Positions 8,235 to 17,497 of a DNA stretch of 64,000 bases are shown here, piece after piece. This DNA comes from Sulfurimonas hongkongensis (lineage in GTDB: Bacteria > Campylobacterota > Campylobacteria > Campylobacterales > Sulfurimonadaceae). The stretch covers positions 62,001 to 126,000 of the forward strand of contig NZ_AUPZ01000010.1 of the NCBI RefSeq assembly GCF_000445475.1. The letters run 5' to 3'. Position 1 is the first letter of the stretch. Each line of letters begins with the position of its first letter. The notes beneath the pieces are model-generated. The model was not told where the DNA came from. It searched no databases and saw only the letters and a program-made list of their open reading frames with translations. A program made the translations under genes and the position numbers.

Positions 8235-8999
8235 ATGGAATTTTTAAAGGCTCTTGGCTCAAACAGAGAGAGAACCATAACGGGTTTGTTTCTTATTGCA
8301 GTAGTCCTAGTTGTAGGTTTTATTGATAATTTTTTTCTAATGTGGGCATTTCTTGGAGTTGTCTATCTTTTAGCTTTTAAAGAGGCTCTTAAACTTTTTG
8401 AGCTTAAAAACAACTCACTTACTCTTTACGCTCTTGGTATCTGGATAGTCGCAGCATTTTATCCTTATGGGGATGATCTTTTTGTTTTAGCTGGTGTTGC
8501 ATATGCAAGTGCAGTAGCTTTTGACAAAGAGCTAAAGTGGAATAATTTCTTTCCTTTTATATACCCAACAGCGGGAATGCTCTTTATCTTTACCATGTAT
8601 CAAGAGTATGGAATGCTCTCAATGTTCTGGCTCCTGAGCATTGTGGCTATGACAGATATTGGAGCATATGCCGTAGGTAAAAGCATTGGCAAAACTCCTT
8701 TTAGCGAGACAAGTCCAAACAAAACTATGGAAGGTGTAGTTGGAGGTGTTTTAGTTGCCACAGCCTCTGGTATGTTTATAGGACTTAGTATAGTTGACCT
8801 AGCAGACTCTTTTGTAATCTCTTGTGTTGTTGCTATTAGTGCTATCTTTGGAGACTTGTTTGAGAGCTCACTAAAGAGAAACGCTGGCGTAAAAGATAGC
8901 GGGAGCATACTCCCAGGGCATGGCGGAATTTTAGATAGAATAGATGGCTATCTCTTTGGAGCTATTGTTATGCTAGTTCTTCTTCGTGGACTTGTATAG
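8235..8999 (+). CDS. cdsA: Phosphatidate cytidylyltransferase
   Basis: 254 residues with about seven membrane helices. It makes CDP-diacylglycerol from phosphatidate and CTP, the branch point of phospholipid synthesis, in the inner membrane. The C-terminal family signature is intact: SSLKRNAGVKDSGSILPGHG followed by GILDRIDG, with the paired Asp metal ligands. The start has AAAGGAG upstream. Two bases separate it from dxr, so the two are almost certainly translated from one message, an arrangement usual in Campylobacterota. Confidence 0.95.
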   Translation: MEFLKALGSNRERTITGLFLIAVVLVVGFIDNFFLMWAFLGVVYLLAFKEALKLFELKNNSLTLYALGIWIVAAFYPYGDDLFVLAGVAYASAVAFDKELKWNNFFPFIYPTAGMLFIFTMYQEYGMLSMFWLLSIVAMTDIGAYAVGKSIGKTPFSETSPNKTMEGVVGGVLVATASGMFIGLSIVDLADSFVISCVVAISAIFGDLFESSLKRNAGVKDSGSILPGHGGILDRIDGYLFGAIVMLVLLRGLV

Positions 9000-9001
9000 A
9001 G

Positions 9002-10084
9002 GTGATACTTTTAGGTTCAACTGGCTCTATTGGTGTAAATACGCTCTGTGTCGCTAAAAAGTTTGATATAAGTGTTGAGATTTTAGTTTGTGGAAACAAT
9101 ATTGGGCTTTTAAATAAGCAGATATTAGAGCACTCTCCTAAAGTGGTTGTCATCGCAGATGCCACTGATATAGACAAGGTAAATCACTCAAATGTGTTTT
9201 CAGGTGCAGATGCTATTTTAAAAGTTATACAAGACTCCAAATCGAGCTTAGTTGTAAATGCTCTTGTTGGTTTTTTAGGTCTCCGCCCAACACTAAAGGC
9301 ACTAGAGTGCGGCAAGAGAGTGGCTCTGGCAAACAAAGAGTCACTTGTAGCTTGTGGAGCTTTTATAGATACGAGCAAAATTCAGCCTATAGATAGTGAG
9401 CATTTTGGTCTTTGGTATCTTATGCAAGATAGAGAAATTAAGAGGATGACTATAACAGCATCTGGCGGAGCTTTTCGTGATTGGGATATAAAAAAACTTC
9501 AAAATGCGACTTTAGCAGACACTCAAAAACATCCAAACTGGTCAATGGGACAAAAGATAACCATAGACAGTGCAACAATGACAAACAAGATATTTGAGCT
9601 ACTTGAAGCTAGATGGCTCTTTGGCGAGGGCAAAAATGGGGTGATGGAGTTTGATGCCATTATAGAAACAAAGTCACTTATTCACGCCCTTGTAGATTTT
9701 AAAGATGGCTCAACTACTGCACATTTTGCTCGTGCATCTATGCAACTTCCCATTGCTTATGCGTTAGATAAAAAGATGAATGAAAATATATTAGAACATG
9801 TTGATTTGTTAGAAGTTGGCTCACTAGAGTTTCGCAAGATAGAAAAAAGCAGATACCCAGTCTGGGAGATAAAAGAAGAGTTACTTAAAAACCCAGCTCG
9901 TGGAGTGGTAGTAAACGCTGCAAATGAAGTGGCCATAGAGAAGTTTATAAACAAAGAGATAGGTTTTATGGATATCAGCAAAACCATCATAGCAGCTTTT
10001 GAAAAATTTAATGAGATGCCAAAAAGTGTAGAAGATGTTTTTGCGATAGATAGAGAAGTCAGAAAAAGTATAAGTTTTTTTTAA
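9002..10084 (+). CDS. dxr: 1-deoxy-D-xylulose 5-phosphate reductoisomerase
   Basis: 360 residues starting with GTG at 9002. It catalyses the NADPH-dependent conversion of DXP to 2-C-methylerythritol 4-phosphate in the non-mevalonate isoprenoid pathway. It shows the NADPH loop GSTGSIG (5-11) and ANKESLVACG. Metal and substrate motifs are PIDSEHFGLW, ASGGAFRDW and HPNWSMGQKITIDSATM, followed by NKIFELLEARWLF. It is slightly shorter than the E. coli enzyme (398) but complete through the C-terminal helical domain. It is coupled to cdsA upstream. Confidence 0.96.
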   Translation: MILLGSTGSIGVNTLCVAKKFDISVEILVCGNNIGLLNKQILEHSPKVVVIADATDIDKVNHSNVFSGADAILKVIQDSKSSLVVNALVGFLGLRPTLKALECGKRVALANKESLVACGAFIDTSKIQPIDSEHFGLWYLMQDREIKRMTITASGGAFRDWDIKKLQNATLADTQKHPNWSMGQKITIDSATMTNKIFELLEARWLFGEGKNGVMEFDAIIETKSLIHALVDFKDGSTTAHFARASMQLPIAYALDKKMNENILEHVDLLEVGSLEFRKIEKSRYPVWEIKEELLKNPARGVVVNAANEVAIEKFINKEIGFMDISKTIIAAFEKFNEMPKSVEDVFAIDREVRKSISFF

Positions 10085-10136
10085 ATTTAATGTAATAGCC
10101 TTATAATAACTATTTATTGAATGTTTTGAAAAATGA

Positions 10137-10206
10137 TTAAATTGGATCCCGAGTCAAAACACGGAATCTAGCTTATAAATGAATCAGAGGGTTCTACTAT
10201 TAATAA
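10137..10206. repeat. Fragment of dispersed repeat family (CACGGAATCTAG / AATCAGAGGGTTC)
   Basis: Between dxr and the permease lies a degraded part of the family seen in full at 32274-32457. ACACGGAATCTAG is followed by CTTATAAATGAATCAGAGGG. Only the right half of the element is present. Confidence 0.6.
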
Positions 10207-10216
10207 GGTTGAAATC

Positions 10217-11539
10217 ATGAGTGAAGAAGCACATGACCACAAGGGTTCAGATTATAAAAAAAATAGCGTAAGCCTCTTTGGAGCTGTTGCTATGGGTACA
10301 AATGTTATGATAGGGGCTGGTATCTTAGCTCTAACTGGACAGATAGCAGAGCTCTCAGGAGAACTATTTCCTTTAGTGTTTTTAGCAGCGGCTATTGTGA
10401 CTGCATTTAGTGCGTACTCATATGTAAAGATGGCAAACGCTTATCCATCAGCTGGTGGGATTGCAATGTTTTTACAAAAAGCATATGGAAAAACAACAAT
10501 AACGGCAGCATCTGGGCTTCTTATGTACTTTTCAATGGTTATAAATGAGAGCCTAGTTGCAAGAATCTTTGGTACTTATACTACACAACTCTTTGATATT
10601 TCTCCTTCTAGCTGGATTGTAGCTGCTTTGGGTAGTGCGGTTTTAATCTTTGCGTTTTTACTAAACCTATCTGGAAATCTCATGATAGGGCTATTTTCTC
10701 TTTTTATGGCATCTATAAAGATAGGTGGTATAGTTATTTTTGCCTTAGCTGGTTTATGGGTGGCAGATTCTTCTTTTGTTAGTGTAGCCTCGCAGACCCA
10801 AGACTCTACGCTTTTGGGCTTTACAGGGGCAATGGCTTTAGCGATCCTCTCTTATAAAGGTTTTACAACCATAACAAACAGTGGTTCAGAGATTACAAAT
10901 CCTCATAAAAATGTTGGCAGGGCTATTATTATCTCCATAGTTATTTGTGTGGTTATTTACTTCCTTGTTGCTGTGGCAGTAGCTAGCAATCTTAGTCTAT
11001 CTGAGATTATAGTTGCAAAAGATTACGCTTTGGCTCAAGCTGCTAAGCCTGCTTTTGGCTCTTATGGTCTATATTTTACAGTTATCATAGCCATCATAGC
11101 TACAGTCTCTGGAATCATCGCTAGTGTTTTTGCAGTTTCTCGTATGCTTGGGATGTTAAGCGAGATGAGGCTTGTACCATATAAGCATTTTGACTCTTTA
11201 GGAAGTGTTCAAACCAATACACTAACCTACACAGTAGTTATAGCTATATTTTTAACAATATCTTTTGATTTGAGTAGGATTGCATCACTTGGTGCAATTT
11301 TTTATTTAGTTATGGATATTGTAGTTCATTGGGGAGTTTTTCGTCACCTTCGACATGAGATAAAAGCAAATGCTTTGATTCTTATAAGTGCGATAATCTT
11401 TGATGTAATAATTCTAGCTTCATTTATAGCACTAAAGATATCTAGCGATATAGTTATAGTCTATGCCGCAGTTATAGCAATAGTTTTGATTTTTTTTGCA
11501 GAGAGAGTCTTTTTAAGTAGGACAAACAAAGAGATATAA
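10217..11539 (+). CDS. APC-superfamily amino acid permease
   Basis: 440 residues with about twelve membrane helices. The first helix region MGTNVMIGAGILALTGQIAE carries the GAGIL substrate-binding pattern of APC transporters, and a conserved SGSEITNPHKNVGRAI lies near residue 225. Families with this architecture move amino acids or polyamines by proton or ion coupling across the inner membrane; the substrate cannot be read from sequence. An AAGG Shine-Dalgarno lies about 8 bases before the ATG. It sits between dxr and tsaD with no functional link to either. Confidence 0.85.
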   Translation: MSEEAHDHKGSDYKKNSVSLFGAVAMGTNVMIGAGILALTGQIAELSGELFPLVFLAAAIVTAFSAYSYVKMANAYPSAGGIAMFLQKAYGKTTITAASGLLMYFSMVINESLVARIFGTYTTQLFDISPSSWIVAALGSAVLIFAFLLNLSGNLMIGLFSLFMASIKIGGIVIFALAGLWVADSSFVSVASQTQDSTLLGFTGAMALAILSYKGFTTITNSGSEITNPHKNVGRAIIISIVICVVIYFLVAVAVASNLSLSEIIVAKDYALAQAAKPAFGSYGLYFTVIIAIIATVSGIIASVFAVSRMLGMLSEMRLVPYKHFDSLGSVQTNTLTYTVVIAIFLTISFDLSRIASLGAIFYLVMDIVVHWGVFRHLRHEIKANALILISAIIFDVIILASFIALKISSDIVIVYAAVIAIVLIFFAERVFLSRTNKEI

Positions 11540-11590
11540 GAGTTGTTTTGATAAAATGACAAGTAAGCAAGATTAAAATATGGAAGATTT

Positions 11591-12568
11591 ATGATACTAA
11601 GCATTGAGAGCTCGTGTGATGATAGTGCGATAGCCATCACAGAGATAGAGACAAAAAAACTTCTTTTTCATAAAAAAATATCTCAAGAGTTAGAGCATAG
11701 CATCTACGGTGGAGTTGTTCCAGAGCTAGCAGCTAGACTTCACGCTGAGGCACTTCCAAAGATATTAGAACAAGTAGAACCCTATTTTGAGCAACTTAAA
11801 GCAGTAGCAGTCACTTCAACTCCCGGTTTAGCAGTAACACTCGTTGAGGGTGTGACAATGGCAAAAGCTATCTCAATCGCACTAAATATTCCACTCATTG
11901 CAGTTAATCATCTAGTGGGTCATATCTACTCTTTGTTTATAGAAAAAGAGGCAGAGTTTCCTCTAACTGTTTTGTTAGTCTCAGGAGGACATACGCAGGT
12001 AATGCAAGTTAAGTCCCTGCATAACATAGAAACTGTTGCAAAGAGTATGGATGATAGCTTTGGAGAGAGTTTTGATAAAGTTGCTAAGATGATGAATCTC
12101 GGCTATCCAGGGGGTCCAATAATAGAGCAGATGGCAAAAGATGGAGATAGAACAAGGTATAACTTTACTATTCCGCTCTCGCAATCACCGCTTATCGCAT
12201 TTTCATACTCAGGACTGAAAAATGCTGTTAGAGTTGCATTAGAGAGTGCTGGTGAGGATGACTACAAAGATATAGCTGCTTCATTTGAACATATCGCAAC
12301 TATGCATATAGTACAAAAACTAAAAAAATATTTCAAAACAACTAGTCCAAAAACCTTTGCAATAGTGGGCGGAGCCAGTGCAAACTTATACTTAAGGGAT
12401 GAGATAAAAAAACTACTAAAACCTCACAATGCAAAATTACTTTTAAGTGAGTTTAAATATTGCTCAGACAATGCTGCGATGATAGGACGAGTAGCTCTTG
12501 AGATGTACGAGAAAAAAATGTTTACTCCCTTAGAAAAGTTAAGTACTTCTGCTAAAAGTAGTATATAA
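11591..12568 (+). CDS. tsaD: tRNA N6-threonylcarbamoyladenosine modification protein TsaD
   Basis: 325 residues, the Kae1/TsaD family. With TsaB and TsaE it transfers threonylcarbamoyl to A37 of ANN-decoding tRNAs. The ASKHA fold motifs are [11 protein letters not shown] at the start, VPELAARLH, and NHLVGH with the two iron-ligand histidines (His107, His111). Further on come [35 protein letters not shown] and the C-terminal [10 protein letters not shown] with the third, Asp, ligand. Complete length for Campylobacterota. 12569-12747 contains only the tpx upstream region. Confidence 0.95.
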   Translation: MILSIESSCDDSAIAITEIETKKLLFHKKISQELEHSIYGGVVPELAARLHAEALPKILEQVEPYFEQLKAVAVTSTPGLAVTLVEGVTMAKAISIALNIPLIAVNHLVGHIYSLFIEKEAEFPLTVLLVSGGHTQVMQVKSLHNIETVAKSMDDSFGESFDKVAKMMNLGYPGGPIIEQMAKDGDRTRYNFTIPLSQSPLIAFSYSGLKNAVRVALESAGEDDYKDIAASFEHIATMHIVQKLKKYFKTTSPKTFAIVGGASANLYLRDEIKKLLKPHNAKLLLSEFKYCSDNAAMIGRVALEMYEKKMFTPLEKLSTSAKSSI

Positions 12569-12747
12569 TATAGCTAAGACTAGATGGAATGAATCTATTT
12601 AGCAAAAGGCTGACAAAAGAAGCAAACTTAAGTAAAACTTATATAAAAACACAGTTCTTGCAAATAAGAGTTTTTTTATCCGATTTTACTTATACTTCTC
12701 TCGTCCAACTTAAAGATCATTAAAAAAGCAAAACGTAAGGAGCCAAA

Positions 12748-13263
12748 ATGGCAACAGTAACATTCAAAAACGACACCGTATGTAATTTAGCGGGTAAAGA
12801 GATAAACGTAGGTGACACAGCACCAGTTACTACAGTAGTAAATTGTGATCCAATGCTTCAAGATGAGCAAATTGGTGGCACTGGTAAAGTTCAACTAGTT
12901 GTAGCAGTACCATCACTTGACACTGGTGTATGTGATGCTGAGACTAGAAGATTTAACACCGAAGCAGCAGCGCTAGATGGTGTTGAAGTTATTACCGTTT
13001 CTATGGATTTACCATTTGCAGCAGCTAGATGGTGCGGTGCCGCTGGGATTGAAAACTTAAAAGTTTGCTCAGACTTTAGAAACAAGGATTTTGCTAATAA
13101 CTACGGTGTGCTTTTGGCTGATGGTCCTTTAGCTGGTATTACTGCAAGGGTTATTTTTGTAATTGGTAAAGATGGAAAGGTAACTTATAAACAAGTTGTT
13201 CCAGAGATTACAAATGAGCCTAACTATGAAGAAGCAATAGCAGCTGCAAAGCAAGCTTTATAA
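12748..13263 (+). CDS. tpx: Thiol peroxidase (atypical 2-Cys peroxiredoxin)
   Basis: 171 residues. Tpx reduces hydrogen and alkyl peroxides using thioredoxin. The peroxidatic Cys62 lies in SLDTGVCDAETRRFN and the resolving Cys96 in DLPFAAARWCGAAGIEN, spaced as in E. coli Tpx. The C-terminal ADGPLAGITARVIFVI matches the family. A strong Shine-Dalgarno (AAGGAG) precedes the ATG. The 179-base upstream gap suggests its own promoter and perhaps redox regulation, though no clear PerR/Fur box was identified. A series of hairpins follows the gene. Confidence 0.96.
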   Translation: MATVTFKNDTVCNLAGKEINVGDTAPVTTVVNCDPMLQDEQIGGTGKVQLVVAVPSLDTGVCDAETRRFNTEAAALDGVEVITVSMDLPFAAARWCGAAGIENLKVCSDFRNKDFANNYGVLLADGPLAGITARVIFVIGKDGKVTYKQVVPEITNEPNYEEAIAAAKQAL

Positions 13264-13278
13264 GCGACTTCGATAAAA

Positions 13279-13441
13279 AACTATGCTTGCTAATAGCATA
13301 GTTAAGATAATTTTTAAGAACTACATTACTTCCCCCTCTTTGTAGTTCTTGGCGCCTTTGGTGCCAAAATAAAATGAATTGATAACTCATTTTACTCTTC
13401 CTCCATTTTTAGGGCTTTATGCCCTAAAATCTTTTTTTTTT
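13279..13441 (+). terminator. tpx: Hairpin cluster ending in a rho-independent terminator after tpx
   Basis: Three stems follow the tpx stop. AACTATGC/GCATAGTT lies at 13279-13303, AAGAACTACA/TGTAGTTCTT at 13316-13350 (10 bp perfect), and TTTTAGGGC/GCCCTAAAA at 13407-13429. The last is followed by a T run (13431-13441), a textbook terminator. A GGCGCC-GGTGCC stem lies between the second and third. Confidence 0.75.
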
Positions 13442-13467
13442 AAGTCTACAACTACAACCCTCTGATA

Positions 13468-13542
13468 TAATAATAGAATTCTCTGATCAATCTATAAACT
13501 TGATTCAGGATCTAGTTTGATAATTCTTTAGAGCATTTGATA
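13468..13542. repeat. Degraded copy of the GATTCAGGATCTAG dispersed repeat
   Basis: GAATTCTCTGATCAATCTAT and AACTTGATTCAGGATCTAG, then ATAATTCTTTAGAGCATTTG, resemble the two ends of the family at 45904-46066, with the middle deleted. Confidence 0.55.
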
Positions 13543-13564
13543 AAATTTATTATTAAGGGATTAA

Positions 13565-14317
13565 ATGAAAAAAATAACGGCAACTCTCTTGTTTATAGGA
13601 GCTTTTTTTAGTACTGCAAATGCAGATATGATGAAAGTAGAAGCGGGCATTGGTCTATGGGATCAAAAATCAAGCGGAAAGTTAAGTTATACGGATAATG
13701 GTGCAGATGGTCGTTACAGCTCAAATGAACCTAGTAACTCATCAATCTATTTTTGGGCACTGCTTAAACATCCAATGCCTGTTGTACCAAACTTAAGACT
13801 AGAATATGCATCAGTTGAGGATTCGGGTGTAGGTAGTGGTAAGTTTAAAAATTTTGATATTGGTGCCACTACTACTAAAATGGTTTACGATATGAAACAG
13901 TATGATATTATTCCATACTATAGTATTTTAGACAACACTGCTTGGGTTACACTTGATCTTGGTTTAGATATAAAAATTGTAGAGGCTTCTATAGACGCAG
14001 CTCCAAATACTCTAGGTTTCAATGGTTATCAAGATAGTGAGATTTTGGCTATCCCACTTCTATATTTAAGAGCACGAGTTGAGATTCCAGCAACAAATAT
14101 AGGACTTGAGAGTGATATAAAGTATATCTCTTATAGCTCAAACAGAGTTTATGATGTCCGTGCTAAAGTGGACTATACTTTTGATATATTCTCAGCTATT
14201 CAACCAGCTATAGAGCTTGGATATAGAGTTCAAAAAATCGATATAGAAGATGAAAGTGATTTTAATGTTGACTTGGAATTTTCAGGATTTTATGGAGGTT
14301 TAATGCTTCGTTTTTAA
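13565..14317 (+). CDS. Outer-membrane beta-barrel protein, TIGR04219-like
   Basis: 250 residues with a signal peptide (MKKITATLLFIGAFFSTANA) and alternating beta-strands ending in a terminal Phe (YGGLMLRF), typical for Bam-dependent insertion. The start MMKVEAGIGLWDQ and a strand pattern of about ten segments fit the TIGR04219 barrel family common in Campylobacterota; the assignment is from pattern memory. Role unknown, perhaps a small porin. AAGGGA precedes the ATG. The last 18 bases overlap the convergent murB gene. Confidence 0.75.
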   Translation: MKKITATLLFIGAFFSTANADMMKVEAGIGLWDQKSSGKLSYTDNGADGRYSSNEPSNSSIYFWALLKHPMPVVPNLRLEYASVEDSGVGSGKFKNFDIGATTTKMVYDMKQYDIIPYYSILDNTAWVTLDLGLDIKIVEASIDAAPNTLGFNGYQDSEILAIPLLYLRARVEIPATNIGLESDIKYISYSSNRVYDVRAKVDYTFDIFSAIQPAIELGYRVQKIDIEDESDFNVDLEFSGFYGGLMLRF

Positions 14318-15100
14318 GTATCTCTCATCCAGTATAACTACCTCACACTCAAGTGAAATACCAAACTCATCAAAGACTCTTTTTTGAGCCTCTTTGATGA
14401 GTGTAATGGCATCTTCAAAAACACCGCCTCCATGATTTAATAAAAAGTTTGCATGTTTAGTGCTAAACTCCATAGCACCAACTCTTTTGCCCTTTAGTCC
14501 TACCGCCTCTATAAGTCTACCAGCAAAATCGCCGTTAGGATTTTTAAAACAACTCCCTGCACTATGTTCATGTGGTTGGTTTGCTCGCATCTGTTTAAAA
14601 AGTTCTGCTTTTTCAACACTATAACCATAAACAAGGGTAAATGATGCTTCTAAAATGGGCTCTTTTATATTAGTGCAACGATATCCATAGTCGATACTTT
14701 TCTTTTTAAGCTCACCCTTTGTTGTTGTGACGCTAAGGAGAGTATTAAATATTTCATGCTCTTTAAGCCCAGCATTCATATATACTAAACCGCCTAAAGT
14801 TCCAGGGAGATGCGAGACAAATTCAAAGTTAGCTATATTGTTTTTCTTGCAATATGAGGCTAGTTTGCCTGATGGTGTGGCGGCTCCGACTTTTAAAGTA
14901 TCATTTTCTATTTTTATATAGTCGTACTTTTTGGAGAGTTTCATAAGTTTTGGTGGTTGTGTGCCAACTATTACATTATTACAAGAGCCTATTAGAAAAA
15001 AATCATCACTAAAATCACTTGCATCCTCTAAGATAAAAACTTCATGAACTCCTCCTATTTTTATAGAAGAGAACTTTGCAAAGTCGATTTGTTTAGTCAT
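14300..15100 (-). CDS. murB: UDP-N-acetylenolpyruvoylglucosamine reductase
   Basis: 266 residues. MurB reduces UDP-GlcNAc-enolpyruvate to UDP-MurNAc with NADPH and FAD, the second committed step of peptidoglycan synthesis. Visible are KFSSIKIGG at the start, the FAD-binding LIGSCNNVIVG and HLPGTLGGLVYMNAG. The catalytic Ser lies in HSAGSCFKNP, followed by AGRLIEAVGLKGKRVG and HANFLLNHGG. It is the short MurB form, comparable with the H. pylori enzyme. Two bases separate it from fliQ upstream, implying one transcript with mqnD-fliQ-murB. Confidence 0.95.
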   Translation of the reverse strand: MTKQIDFAKFSSIKIGGVHEVFILEDASDFSDDFFLIGSCNNVIVGTQPPKLMKLSKKYDYIKIENDTLKVGAATPSGKLASYCKKNNIANFEFVSHLPGTLGGLVYMNAGLKEHEIFNTLLSVTTTKGELKKKSIDYGYRCTNIKEPILEASFTLVYGYSVEKAELFKQMRANQPHEHSAGSCFKNPNGDFAGRLIEAVGLKGKRVGAMEFSTKHANFLLNHGGGVFEDAITLIKEAQKRVFDEFGISLECEVVILDERYLKTKH

Positions 15101-15102
15101 CT

Positions 15103-15369
15103 CTACTCTATAAAGCTTGGCATCATATTAAAGACATTTGTTGCAAAGTCTATCATGGAGTTTAGCATCCACGGCATTGTGAGGATGATAACAATGACCA
15201 CGCCTATAATTTTTGGGATAAATGAGAGAGTCATCTCATTTATCTGTGTTGTTGCTTGAAAGATACTAACAGCCAAGCCTAAAAACATACCGGTTAGAAG
15301 TCCTGGAAGAGCAAGCATTAGCGCTATCTTAAAGGTCTCAATTCCTAATGCTGTTAGTTTGGCTTCCAT
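15103..15369 (-). CDS. fliQ: Flagellar export apparatus protein FliQ
   Basis: 88 residues with two membrane helices. FliQ is part of the FliPQR export gate in the flagellar type III secretion core. Characteristic are LALPGLLTGMFLGLAVSIFQ, then ATTQINEMTLSFIPKI and the C-terminal MPWMLNSMIDFATNVF. Tightly packed between mqnD and murB on the minus strand, with 2-base gaps on each side. Confidence 0.95.
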   Translation of the reverse strand: MEAKLTALGIETFKIALMLALPGLLTGMFLGLAVSIFQATTQINEMTLSFIPKIIGVVIVIILTMPWMLNSMIDFATNVFNMMPSFIE

Positions 15370-15371
15370 TT

Positions 15372-16235
15372 TTATGAATTCCTTAGCTCTTTATACTCAG
15401 TTGGGATAAGATAATCTTTGGTTTTTACAAGTGAGTTATAAAACCCGTGTTTATACCCAAGTTCAAAAAGCTTATCAATAGCACGGTACTGAGTCTCACT
15501 TAGGGTAACAGAATCATCATTTGCATAGAGTTCTAGATATCTATCTAGCGTTTTTGCATCTATGCGTACTAAGTCTCTCTCTAGGAGCATCTTTGAGAGT
15601 CTATCTTTATGCTCTGTTGCAACTGCTACTGCCTTTGTAAGAGTTGCTTCATACTCTATGGCTTTGTTTAGTGGGAGTGAACGTCTTATCGCCATTCCAC
15701 CAAGAGGAAGTGGAAGCTCATCTTCTGCTAACTCTTGCCAAATATCCCACATCTCTCTCTCAACTTCAAGGGCATCATCAAAGTCTAAAATGCTCTCATG
15801 GATCAAAACTCCAGCATCAACCTCGCCATCGAGTACAGCCTTTTCAATCTCTAAAAAGTTCATGTAAGTGATTCTCGCATCTGGATAGGCTATACGAAAG
15901 AGCATCGCATTTGTAGTGTGTTTACCACTAAGAGCTACTTTGAAGTTTCTCTTTAGAGTAACTCCTTTTTTCTTTATAAGCTTTGGACCATAACCCTCGC
16001 CAAAACTAACAGCAGTTCTAAGCGGGGCATACTCCTCTTTTATATGCGGATATAGTGCAAAACTAATAGCTACAATGTCATAAACCCCATTTAGGGCATC
16101 CTCATTTAGTGTTTGAATATCTTTTGCGATATTATCAAAGTTAGTGTTTTTCATATCTACCCAACCAAATTTGATAGCATAATACATAAATATATCATCA
16201 GCGTCTGGTGAGTGTGCAATTAATGTTTTTTTCAT
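15372..16235 (-). CDS. mqnD: 1,4-dihydroxy-6-naphthoate synthase-type menaquinone (futalosine pathway) enzyme
   Basis: 287 residues from the ATG at 16233-16235. A longer in-frame reading that begins upstream inside the recA promoter region was discarded, because the family starts with this MKKTLIAHSPDADDIFMYYA. The protein has the periplasmic-binding-like fold of MqnA/MqnD. The HSPDADD start with a substrate-site Asp, and the KVALSGKHTTNAMLFRIAY and GVLIHES motifs, match MqnD better than MqnA. MqnD converts cyclic dehypoxanthinylfutalosine to dihydroxynaphthoate. The first gene of the mqnD-fliQ-murB unit, divergent from recA. Confidence 0.8.
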   Translation of the reverse strand: MKKTLIAHSPDADDIFMYYAIKFGWVDMKNTNFDNIAKDIQTLNEDALNGVYDIVAISFALYPHIKEEYAPLRTAVSFGEGYGPKLIKKKGVTLKRNFKVALSGKHTTNAMLFRIAYPDARITYMNFLEIEKAVLDGEVDAGVLIHESILDFDDALEVEREMWDIWQELAEDELPLPLGGMAIRRSLPLNKAIEYEATLTKAVAVATEHKDRLSKMLLERDLVRIDAKTLDRYLELYANDDSVTLSETQYRAIDKLFELGYKHGFYNSLVKTKDYLIPTEYKELRNS

Positions 16236-16386
16236 AATATGGATTTTAACCAAATAAGGATAAAATCCGACTAATAGATAAAAAAGAAAAAAAGATTGTA
16301 AAAAAATATGACAATTTGAAATATATTTTAGTAAAAACGCTGTTTTATTATAAAATCTTTGAAAATTTACAAAAAGTGAGCCTAAC

Positions 16387-17427
16387 ATGGACGCAAATAA
16401 ACAAAAATCACTAGACTTAGCAATGAAGCAGATTGACAAAGCATTTGGTAAGGGTGCTTTAATGAGACTCGGAGACAAAGACATAATTCCTATAAAGTCA
16501 ATAAGCACAGGCTCAATTGGACTTGATTTAGCCCTTGGCATAGGTGGTGTACCTGAGGGTCGCGTAGTTGAGATCTATGGACCTGAGAGCTCGGGTAAGA
16601 CAACCCTAGCACTTCAGATAACAGCAGAGTGTCAAAAAAAAGGTGGTGTTTGTGCTTTTATAGACGCAGAGCATGCTCTTGATGTTGGATATGCTAAAAA
16701 CTTAGGTGTTGATGTTGAAAACCTACTTGTATCTCAACCAGATTATGGCGAACAAGCACTAGATATTGTGGAAACAGTTGCTAGAAGTGGTGCGATTGAC
16801 CTTATAGTCATCGACTCTGTAGCAGCGCTTACGCCAAAGTCTGAGATAGAGGGTGAGATGTCTGACCAAAATGTTGGTGTGCAAGCTCGTTTGATGTCAA
16901 AAGCACTTCGTAAACTTACAGGTGTTATAAGCAAGATGAATTGTACAGTTATCTTTATAAATCAAATTCGTATGAAGATTGGGATGATGGGTTATGGCTC
17001 TCCTGAGACTACAACGGGTGGAAATGCTTTGAAGTTTTATGCATCTGTTCGTATAGACGTAAGACGTATAGCTTCACTAAAGCAGGGTGAGAGTCAGATA
17101 GGAAATCGTGTAAAAGCTAAAGTTATAAAAAACAAAGTGGCACCACCATTTCGTCAAGCAGAGTTTGATATTATGTTTGGTGAGGGTATCTCTAAAGAGG
17201 GTGAGTTAGTTGATTATGGTGTAAAACTTGATATTGTAGACAAAGCAGGAGCGTGGTTCTCTTATGAAGATATAAAGCTAGGTCAAGGTCGTGAAAATGT
17301 TAAACAAAAATTTAAAGACGAGCCAGAACTAGCAAAAGAGATAGAAGAGAAAATCAAAGTGGCTATGGGTGTTAGCAATGTTATGATTATGGATACTGTA
17401 GAGATAGAAGATAGCGCAGAAGATTAA
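16387..17427 (+). CDS. recA: Recombinase RecA
   Basis: 346 residues. RecA forms ATP-dependent filaments on single-stranded DNA for homologous recombination and SOS induction. Walker [12 protein letters not shown] begins at residue 65 and Walker B is [10 protein letters not shown]. Loop regions [32 protein letters not shown] and [12 protein letters not shown] are intact, and the C-terminus is acidic. The divergent mqnD start is 151 bases away. A TATAAA-type -10 lies about 30 bases before the ATG. No LexA box is recognisable, as expected in Campylobacterota. Confidence 0.98.
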   Translation: MDANKQKSLDLAMKQIDKAFGKGALMRLGDKDIIPIKSISTGSIGLDLALGIGGVPEGRVVEIYGPESSGKTTLALQITAECQKKGGVCAFIDAEHALDVGYAKNLGVDVENLLVSQPDYGEQALDIVETVARSGAIDLIVIDSVAALTPKSEIEGEMSDQNVGVQARLMSKALRKLTGVISKMNCTVIFINQIRMKIGMMGYGSPETTTGGNALKFYASVRIDVRRIASLKQGESQIGNRVKAKVIKNKVAPPFRQAEFDIMFGEGISKEGELVDYGVKLDIVDKAGAWFSYEDIKLGQGRENVKQKFKDEPELAKEIEEKIKVAMGVSNVMIMDTVEIEDSAED

Positions 17428-17497
17428 ACTAATGTTTATCTTAATTTGTTTTAGGTAAAATTTCGACATTAATATACTAAGTATAAAGGTGAACTAG

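Noticed and set aside
15372-16541. Long 389-residue reading frame with extra N-terminus for the mqnD gene
   Set aside because: The extra residues are encoded by the recA start region on the other strand; the family begins at the internal ATG (16235).
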